From assembly GCF_020360975.1 (NCBI RefSeq), contig NW_025408667.1, positions 1,984,001-2,048,000 of the forward strand: a stretch of DNA of 64,000 bases. The letters are read 5' to 3'. Under the pieces are notes generated by a model that had not been told where the DNA came from, did not search any database, and was given only the letters and a program-made list of their open reading frames with translations. Position 1 is the first letter of the stretch; every line of letters begins with the position of its first letter. Positions 57,448 through 64,000 of the stretch are shown piece after piece. This DNA is from Hirsutella rhossiliensis (Eukaryota; Ascomycota; Sordariomycetes; Hypocreales; Ophiocordycipitaceae). A program made the translations under genes and the position numbers.

Positions 57448-60400
57448 ATAAGAGATATAAGTACTAATAGAAAAGATCGCCTTAAGGTAAGTAAAGGGCG
57501 CCTTAAGCGTAATAAAGGGTATAGTAATTAAAGGTATTATATAGCTAGCTATAGAGGTTAACGGTTATTATAAGCTTATTATAGCCTATATAATCCCTTA
57601 ACTAGAGTTTCCTTTAATCCTTAGGAAACCTTAGTTATTATATATAGAGTTATACTTAGTTCTATACTAAATAAAGCTTTAGTTTAAGCCTATATAATAG
57701 TAGGTTTACTATAACGATAGTTTTATAGGTATAGGACTAAGTATATAAGCTTTATACTTAGTATAAGAAGTCCTTACCTTTATCTTTATAAGAACTATAC
57801 GATAGGTAGAGCGGGGGTAAGGCTAGGTAGCGGCTAACGCTATAGTCTATATAGTTAGCTTAGCGGATATTAATAAGGCCCTTTAAATAAAGAAGCTAAA
57901 GTCGCCCTTTAAGCTATAGTAATAGATACTAAAGCGCTTTTACGACCTCTTACTACTATTTAAGTCCTAGGAAGTAGATAAGCTTAACCTATATAAGCTA
58001 GGGGTAGACTATAAGATTATACTCTATACTAATAAGAAGGGGTAGGAACTACCTATACCGTTTAGACCGCTATATAGTATATTATACGTAGAGCTATTAG
58101 TACTAAAAAAGACGCTAAGGGACCTCTTAAATAAGGGTTTTATTTAAGTAAGTAGCTCTAAAGTAAGAGTGCTAGTCTTATTTATATATAAACTAAGGGG
58201 CGGGATATAGTTTTATTATAACTATAGGGCTCTAAATATAATTATAAGGCTAGACCGCTACCCTTTACCCTTAATCTTAGATACGCTCTATAACCTTTTA
58301 AAAGTAAAGTAGTTTATAAAGCTAGATAGAAAATAAGTATTCTATAAAGTATAGATCTTAAAGGGTAATAAATAAAAGATAGCGTTCTATATATACTATA
58401 GCTTATTTAAGTAGCTTATAATGCCCTTTAGCCTCTTAAGAGCGCCTACTACCTTTTAGTATTATATTAATAACGTACTTTAAGACTTCCTCGATAAGTT
58501 TGCTTTTATATATATAGATAATATCCTTATTTATATAAGCGGCTCTTATAAGGACTATATATAGAAAGTATAAAGGGTCTTAGAGTGCCTCTAACTTTAT
58601 AGGCTCTACCTTAACTTAAATAAGTACGAATTTAAGGTTAAGAGGGTTAAGTACCTAGGCTTTATTATCTATATAGGTATAAGTATATATATAGGCGGAT
58701 CTTATAAAGATCTAGGCGATCTAAGACTAAGCAGCCCTAATTATATAGATAGGTATATAGAGCTTCCTTAAGTTCGCGAACTATTATAGGATATTTATTA
58801 AGGGCTTCTCCTATATTATAATACCCTTAAATAAGATTACTAAGAAATAGACCGCCTTTTATTAAGGGCCTATATAGGAAGGAGTATTCTATACGCTTAA
58901 GGACTTATTCTCGTAAGCCTTAGTACTACTTTAGTAGGACTTTAACCGGTCTACGTTAGTTAAAGCGGACTATAGTAGCTAGGTACTTAGAGGAATACTC
59001 TCTTAGGAGGTAAATAGGTAGAAGTAACTAAGAGCGTTTTACTCTTATAAGCTAACCTTAGTAAAGTGGAATTATACTATTTATAATAAAGAGATATTAG
59101 CGATTATTAGCTACCTTAAGTAATAGTAAGCGGAGCTTTAAAGCTATAAGAGCTTTAAGGTTCTTATAGACTATAGGAACCTTAAGTACTTTATAACCCG
59201 CTAATACCTCTTAGAGCGGTAAGCCCGCTAAGCGGAGTATCTCTTATACTTTAACTTCTCGATTAAGTACTACCTTAAGCGGGACTCTATAGTCTTAGAC
59301 GCGCTTTCTTAAAGGGATTAAGACTAGCTAACGAGAGCGGATATTAAGGTCTAGGATCTATAGCTTATCCTATAAAAAGCGCTATAGACTTATATAGGAG
59401 CTTCCTTAGTAAAGGAAGGCGCGGTACTAGTAAACGAGCTTTCCCTTATACCTTTACTACTAAACGAGCTTTCCCTTATACCTTTACCTCGGCCTAGTAA
59501 GGAGGGATAGACCGGCTTAAGGGCGCGCGCGGTAAGAGTGTTTTAAGATAAGGCCCTTTAATACTTATAAGATAATATAGCGGCTCTAGACCGTACCTAC
59601 GAGGGTATACGCTATATTATAGAGTCTAGCGCTTAATACTTAGATCTAAAGCTAAAGTTAAAGGTATAGGTAGCTAACTATTATATTAACCTATAGGGGC
59701 ATTTACGCTAGCGGGGGAGACTATAAGTACTAGGCGCACTATATATTATAAAAGCTAAGGAGAAAGATAAACCGTTAGAGCTAGATAAATAAAACGAGCT
59801 TTAAGGGAAGCTAGTTTAGCTTATCTATAACTTTAGTATTATAGGCTACCTAGGTTAGTAAGGTATAGTAGTAGGCCTTATAAGGGATTTTTACTAGCCC
59901 CTCCTATAATACTATATTCGCTGCTTCCTCTATAACTATAATATTTATAGCGCGTACTAAGATTTAAAGGGCGTAGCTTAAGGGGCTACTTAAGTAGCTT
60001 TTATTACCTAACTAGTTCTATATATATATATATATATAGACTTTATAATAAACCTTTTACTTATAAAAGGAAGCAACCGCTATATATAAGTAATTAAGGA
60101 CTAGCTTAGTAAATTAATATTACTAGAGCTAATACTATTTATAGATATAAAAGCTTATATAAAGCGCTTCTTTAAGTACTAGGCCCGCTTATATAGCTAG
60201 CCGACCTTTATTATAAGTAATAAAGGATTAAACTAAACTAGCTACTTTTAGTAGTACCTATACTAGTTACTTTAAATTATATAGCTACTTAGTATAGCTT
60301 ATTACTTATAGACTAATAAGGGACTTAAGAGGGTTAACTAAAAAGCGTAGGCGTACTTATAAGTAGTAGTAGCCCGTAACTAAGTAGACTAAGACCGCTA

Positions 60401-61085
60401 GCTCCTTATAGCCTAGCTCGCGTTAAATAGTAAACCCTAGACCTTTATTAAGATAGCCCCCTTTTTCGCTATATATAGCTTTAAGCCGCCCTCCTTAATC
60501 CTATTTACTATAAATATAGTAGCGGAGTAATATAGTAGTTTATTATTAAAGAGCCGCGCCTCTATATTTATATAGAAGCTATAAGAAACTATAAAATACT
60601 ATTAATCCGCGATAGCCGCCTTAGTATAAGATTAAGAGCGGCACGCTAATAAGACTAAGGCCCTAGTAAATAGGTTTATAGTAGGAGATAAGGTATAGCT
60701 TAACCTTTATAACTATAGGTTAGCGCGGCTAAAAAAGAAGCTAGACTAGCTATATATAAAGTTTATAGTATAAAGGGTTATTAGCCTAAAAGTAGTTAAG
60801 CTTAATAGTCTTTTAATAAAGGTCTATAATAAGATTAACGTTAACCTCTTTTACTAAGCTTTCTCTAACCTACTACTTAGATAAGAAGTAATAGACGCTT
60901 AACCGCCCGCTATTAAAGTAAAGGGGGATAACGAATTTAAGGTTAAGGAGATATAGGCTATACGCTAAAAGAAGGTTAGCTAAGGAAATCGCTAAGAGGT
61001 CTTTATAAAGTAGCGTAGGTACCTTAACCTAATATAGGAACCTATATATAAGTTTATAAGAGCTATAGCTTATAATAAGTTTAAG
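57448..61085 (+). pseudogene. Gypsy-H pol: protease end, RT, RNase H, integrase, chromodomain
   Basis: Plus strand. The protease continues from 43819/49859 and runs to about 57720. RT (about 58200-58730): NYRALNIIIRLDRYPLPLI, MPFSLLRAPTTF-like, and FIYIDNILIY at about 58509-58538 (FIYIDD expected). RNase H spans about 58730-59330. The integrase zinc-binding region lies near 59830-59950 and the core at 60080-60500. A GPY-like segment follows. The chromodomain at about 60945-61080 reads KVKEIQAIRQKKVS then EPIYKFIRAIAYNKFKALY. The chromodomain class targets heterochromatic marks. Stops are RIP-type throughout. Confidence 0.85.
59431..59490 (+). repeat. 30-bp tandem duplication inside gypsy-H pol
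   Basis: Two near-identical 30-bp units (TAAACGAGCTTTCCCTTATA + 10 bp) between RNase H and integrase. Thirty bases equals ten codons, so the frame is kept. Confidence 0.85.
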
Positions 61086-61169
61086 GCCCTATATAAACTA
61101 ATAAATAAGAATAATAAACTAATAAACTACTAGCGGTAGCCTAAGCTAGGACTATAAAGTAAGTAAAAT
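61086..61169. other. Short convergent interval between gypsy-H pol and antisense frame delta
   Basis: About 80 bases of AT-rich sequence with no motif recognised. Confidence 0.4.
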
Positions 61170-62300
61170 AAAAAGGGTAGTTATAGTAATATAAGCGTAG
61201 TAATATAAGTAGAGATAAAAATAGCGTTTATTATAAAGCAGAGCTCCTAGACTACCTAAGCTTATTCCTTATTATTATCGTTGCCTTTATTATTATTATT
61301 ATTATTATTATTATCTTTATTAGCCTCCTCTTACTTATTAGTAGCGGCGGCGGCGCTCTTTAGCGCGCTAAGTCGGCCCTCTAGGCCTATAAGCTAGTTA
61401 GCGGCGGTAGCGGCTCTAAGGGTAAAAGGGCGGCGGCTAGCTCTAGCAGCGGTAGTAGCGGCGGTAGTAGCGGCGGCGGCGGGCATAGCTAAGGGGACCG
61501 CCGATAAGGCGATAGAGGCGGTATCCCTAGTACCGGGATAGTTAATAGTAGAGGTAAGAGAGTAAAAGGGGAAGAACCTACTTAAGGATAAGCCCTTAGC
61601 GCTTTAAGGCATAGAGGTTACGGTAGGCGGCTACGGCGGCGGTAAGGCGCTTCTTAATAGCCCCTTATACTTACCTATATACGCTAGCCTTCTAAGCTAA
61701 CGCCGTAGTAAGTAAGATAGGAGGCGCCGCCTTATAAGCGCGGCCGGTATACGTATACTAGTAATAACTACTACCGCGGCGGCGCCTAACTTAGTCGGCG
61801 TAAGGGAGCTCCTACGATATATACTATATATAAGGGGCCGCGCGAGCGGCTCTAGCTTAGACCTAGCGCTTATACTTTAAGAGGTTAGCGGAAGATATTT
61901 ATTATACTTAATTAACTATAGACTTACGGGGGTAGTAGAGATAGAGGCGGGGGCTAAAGGGCCGGGTATTATAGGTAGTAGTAGGGACGGCGTCGTTACC
62001 CTAATGGGCGACGTAAGAGCGGCTAGCGTAGCGGAGGTATTAGTAGCGGCGGTAGGCGCGGTAGTAGCGGCGCGGGCGGGAGTAGTAGTAGCGGCGGAGC
62101 TATCGTCGGCCGCGCTTAGTATAGCGTCGACGAATAACTCTATATACTCTAAGAAAGAGGAGGCGGGGGAGGGAAAGGTAGATATATTTATCGCGGAAGT
62201 TAGTATTATAAATTACGGCCTCCTACTCTATAGGGCAGGGAACTTACTATTTAAAGTTATTATTATTATTAGGGCTATTATTACTACCGCGGCTATTACT
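61170..62300 (-). pseudogene. Antisense frame delta in gypsy-H, Ala/Thr/Pro-rich unknown protein
   Basis: I do not recognise the product. One minus-strand frame runs about 1.1 kb with few stops, all at possible Gln positions. The N-terminal part includes FPSPASSFLEYIELFVDAIL. A long Ala/Thr/Ser/Pro-rich region follows (62110-61420), then an Arg-rich stretch, and near the C-terminus a possible short coiled coil (LIGLEGRLSALKSAAAATNK) followed by a poly-Asn run from an (ATT)n microsatellite at about 61290-61315. GC content and codon third positions are higher than the surroundings. The plus-strand open stretch at 62004-62315 is its shadow. It lies 3' of pol and antisense to it, as in gypsy-C, D and E. 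Confidence 0.5.
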
Positions 62301-62394
62301 ATAAATATATATTAATAAAGCGGCCTATATAGCTAGGAATAAACTAACGCCTTAAGTAGAGCGGAACTTACTTATTATTACTATTACTATAGTT

Positions 62395-62452
62395 AAAGAA
62401 GGAAGAGAAGAAAAAGGAAGAAGAAAGGGGGTTACCGCTTTATATACCCCTT
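62395..62452 (-). promoter_or_regulatory. TATA plus CT-rich leader of frame delta
   Basis: On the minus strand TATATAAAGCGG (62452-62441) is followed by about 35 bases of nearly pure C/T. It lies about 100 bp upstream of frame delta. This layout is typical of fungal core promoters; function is inferred. Confidence 0.5.
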
Positions 62453-62573
62453 AGTAGAGGAGGCTGCCTAAGGCTAAGAGGACGGGCAACCTAAGGCTTA
62501 TATAGGTCTAGGCCGGCCGCTAGCTACCTAGGGGCGTATATAATAGGTTATGCCCTTATTTAATATAAGGAAC

Positions 62574-63131
62574 GGTGTTCCTACTATAAATAAAGCAGCT
62601 ATAATATACTCTCCCGATTATATAAGCTAATAAGTAGTATATTAATTATAGATAAAATCTTATCCTATAAAGTAAGAATCGCTCGTTATTTTATATATTA
62701 TTATGCATTAAACGGGTTGCTAGTTATTGTATAATCGGGAATCGAAGGAATAGAGCTAGCTTAGAATGCTAGCTAAGACCTCTTAAGAACACCGGCACGA
62801 CTAACCTCCTTTAAACATAAATATTAGTAGAACTAAGACACTTCTAGATTTACTCGAGGTATTACGGAACTCCCTAGTCTTAGGGCTATACGGCAGCCTA
62901 AATCTAGTCCTAAAAGGTTCTTCTATTTAGCTATAATTGTCTATATAAAACAGTATGTCCGCTAGTAGATAGATAGAGAATTATTAACTTTAATACTACT
63001 TCTATATACTAATATACTACTAATAAATTCCGTTGAAAATCCTACCTTATACTCCTTCTTCCCCTCTATTACGTAGTCTTATATAATTCCTTGATTTCCT
63101 AAAATTCCGCTTTTGCTTATATACCTTAAGA
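62574..63131 (+). repeat. Solo copia-A LTR in the gypsy-H 3' region
   Basis: Starts TATAAGGAACGGTGTTCC and ends CCTTAAGA, with TSD TTTAA at 62569-62573 and 63132-63136. Confidence 0.95.
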
Positions 63132-63136
63132 TTTAA

Positions 63137-63323
63137 ACGGCTAGCTAGCTAATAAGTATAGAGCTAGGTTATAGCTACCTAAGCTAATAGGCGCGGGGAT
63201 AATAAGGCTAGTAGGGCTAGTACGATTAATAGGGAAAGGGCTAGGTAGAGCTAGCGGTATAGGCTTAATAGTATAGAAGCTATTAATAGGGCAGCGCCGC
63301 GCCGCGCTTAATAGAGGGCATTA
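63137..63323 (+). other. Gypsy-H 3' leader to LTR, GC-rich, no frame seen
   Basis: Contains a GCGCCGCGCCGCGC run at about 63293-63307 and a purine-rich AATAGAGGG just before the LTR, the likely polypurine tract. Confidence 0.5.
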
Positions 63324-63509
63324 TATAAGAGTCTTTAACTATTATAGGTTATAGGCTTAGGCTACGGCCTAAGCTATATAGTTATATATAGAGGGCTAGA
63401 TCCTATATATATATATATAGGCTAGCCGCGTATAAAAGAGCTCTATATAGCTTATTAATATTATCTTATAAACGGTACCTATATATATACCTCTACCTAC
63501 TCTATAATA
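63324..63509 (+). repeat. Gypsy-H 3' LTR (186 bp)
   Basis: Matches 41719-41904 and is followed by TSD ATTAT (63510-63514). The TATA-like TATAAAAGAGCTC is kept at about 63432. Confidence 0.85.
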
Positions 63510-63514
63510 ATTAT

Positions 63515-63829
63515 ATAGTCTTCTTTAAGTAGCTATTTCTATTAAGTAACTAAAAAGGAAAGCTTTAAAAATTATAAGGAAATATATATTATAGTACGAT
63601 TAGTTAGGTAGTAAAGATAGCTAGAGGTACTATACTATATATATTATATTCTCTTTTTTATAAGACTAAAGCTTACTAAAATAAGGACTTTTCCTCTTTA
63701 GTTAAAGTAGTAAGTAATCTATAACTTACGAGCGGGGTATATATAAATCCCTGCTAATACCCTATTAATATATTAGTAATATATACCTAAGTACTTTATT
63801 ATCCTATACCTCTTAGTAGCGCTCTTATA
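63515..63829 (-). repeat. Gypsy-E copy 2, 5' LTR (315 bp)
   Basis: Matches 38859-39173 along its full length and ends GCGCTCTTATA. Together with 41713 it reconstitutes the gag leader-LTR junction of copy 1. Confidence 0.78.
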
Positions 63830-64000
63830 GTTATTAGGTCTTTATATTAAAGAAAGAAGGTATATATTTACTCTATCTTACTTAAAAGAGGGAGTCTATA
63901 GGTATAACTATATATATATATATAAAGTATAAGGGGGAATATATTTCCCTACTAATCTAGTAGCTTATAGTTATCCGGATCTATTAAGTAACTTCCTTAA
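63830..64000. other. Unassigned AT-rich flank of gypsy-E copy 2
   Basis: A TA microsatellite lies near 63910-63922. No frame or repeat match to the rest of the window was seen. Confidence 0.4.

Larger units (their letters stand above)
41719..63509 (+). mobile_element. Gypsy-H: Ty3/gypsy chromovirus hosting four younger insertions
   Basis: Direct 186-bp LTRs at 41719-41904 and 63324-63509 with TSD ATTAT (41714-41718, 63510-63514). Plus-strand gag (about 42030-43640), protease, RT, RNase H, integrase and chromodomain, then an antisense frame. Inserted into it are a solo copia-A LTR (42353-42920), copia-A copy 2 (43820-49846), gypsy-C (49860-57442) and a solo copia-A LTR (62574-63131). Without them the element is about 7.1 kb. 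Its pol frame reads through the copia-A/gypsy-C site once both are removed. Confidence 0.88.
39174..63829 (-). mobile_element. Gypsy-E copy 2: truncated, split by a SINE-like insert and gypsy-H
   Basis: Fragments at 39174-39541, 40893-41713 and 63515-63829 align in order with copy 1 (31203-31581 plus 37946-38858 and the LTR at 38859-39173). Copy 2 lacks everything 3' of the gag end and abuts the LTR of copy 1 directly, so the two are tandem remnants, perhaps from unequal recombination. Removing gypsy-H and one ATTAT restores the gag leader-LTR junction seen in copy 1. Confidence 0.8.

Noticed and set aside
62004..62315. Plus-strand open frame of 103 codons, Ala/Val-rich
   Set aside because: Shadow of the GC-rich antisense frame delta on the minus strand, which has a longer frame and a promoter-like leader.
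1..64000. CRISPR array, bacterial operons or riboswitches
   Set aside because: The repeats are LTRs and degenerate arrays, introns and chromodomains are present, and all coding families are eukaryotic retrotransposons.

Overview
The window is fungal repeat DNA, almost certainly from a filamentous ascomycete. It has essentially no host gene. It is a stack of LTR retrotransposons inserted into one another, and nearly all of it carries the signature of repeat-induced point mutation (RIP): CpA/TpG are strongly depleted, TpA is in excess, and nearly every in-frame stop is TAA or TAG at a place where Gln (CAA/CAG) or Trp is expected. No tRNA, rRNA or CRISPR array was seen. Family labels are local to this report: copia-A and copia-B (Ty1/copia); gypsy-C, -D, -E and -H (Ty3/gypsy).

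Layout. (1) 1-4589: copia-A copy 1, cut by the window edge. (2) 4638-24555: gypsy-D, minus strand, containing a solo gypsy-C-type LTR (7453-7902), a solo copia-A LTR (8387-8951) and the complete copia-B copy 1 (15235-21559). (3) 24556-39173: gypsy-E copy 1, minus strand, interrupted by a solo gypsy-D LTR, a solo copia-A LTR and copia-B copy 2 (31582-37940). Gypsy-D sits inside the left part of this element. (4) 39174-63829: a truncated second gypsy-E copy. It holds a tRNA-derived SINE-like insert (itself hit by a solo copia-A LTR) and gypsy-H (41719-63509, plus strand). Gypsy-H holds two solo copia-A LTRs, the full-length copia-A copy 2 (43820-49846) and gypsy-C (49860-57442). (5) 63830-64000: unassigned. 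Boundaries rest on matching target-site duplications (TSDs), on paralogous empty sites, and on reading frames that resume when an insert plus one TSD copy is removed.

Age order follows from nesting and from mutation load: gypsy-E is oldest and most AT-rich, then D and H, then copia-B, gypsy-C and copia-A copy 2, which still keep many CpA/TpG sites.

The most interesting signal is that all four gypsy families carry extra coding sequence downstream of integrase and antisense to gag-pol. In gypsy-C it is a spliced gene for a Zn2Cys6-type zinc cluster followed by a coiled coil. In D (two genes), E and H the antisense frames encode proteins I do not recognise; each has a pyrimidine-rich, promoter-like leader. 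Other signals are half-tRNA primer sites in both copia families, two retrotransposons inserted 3 bp apart at a near-palindrome, and RIP sequence context that explains which catalytic residues were lost.
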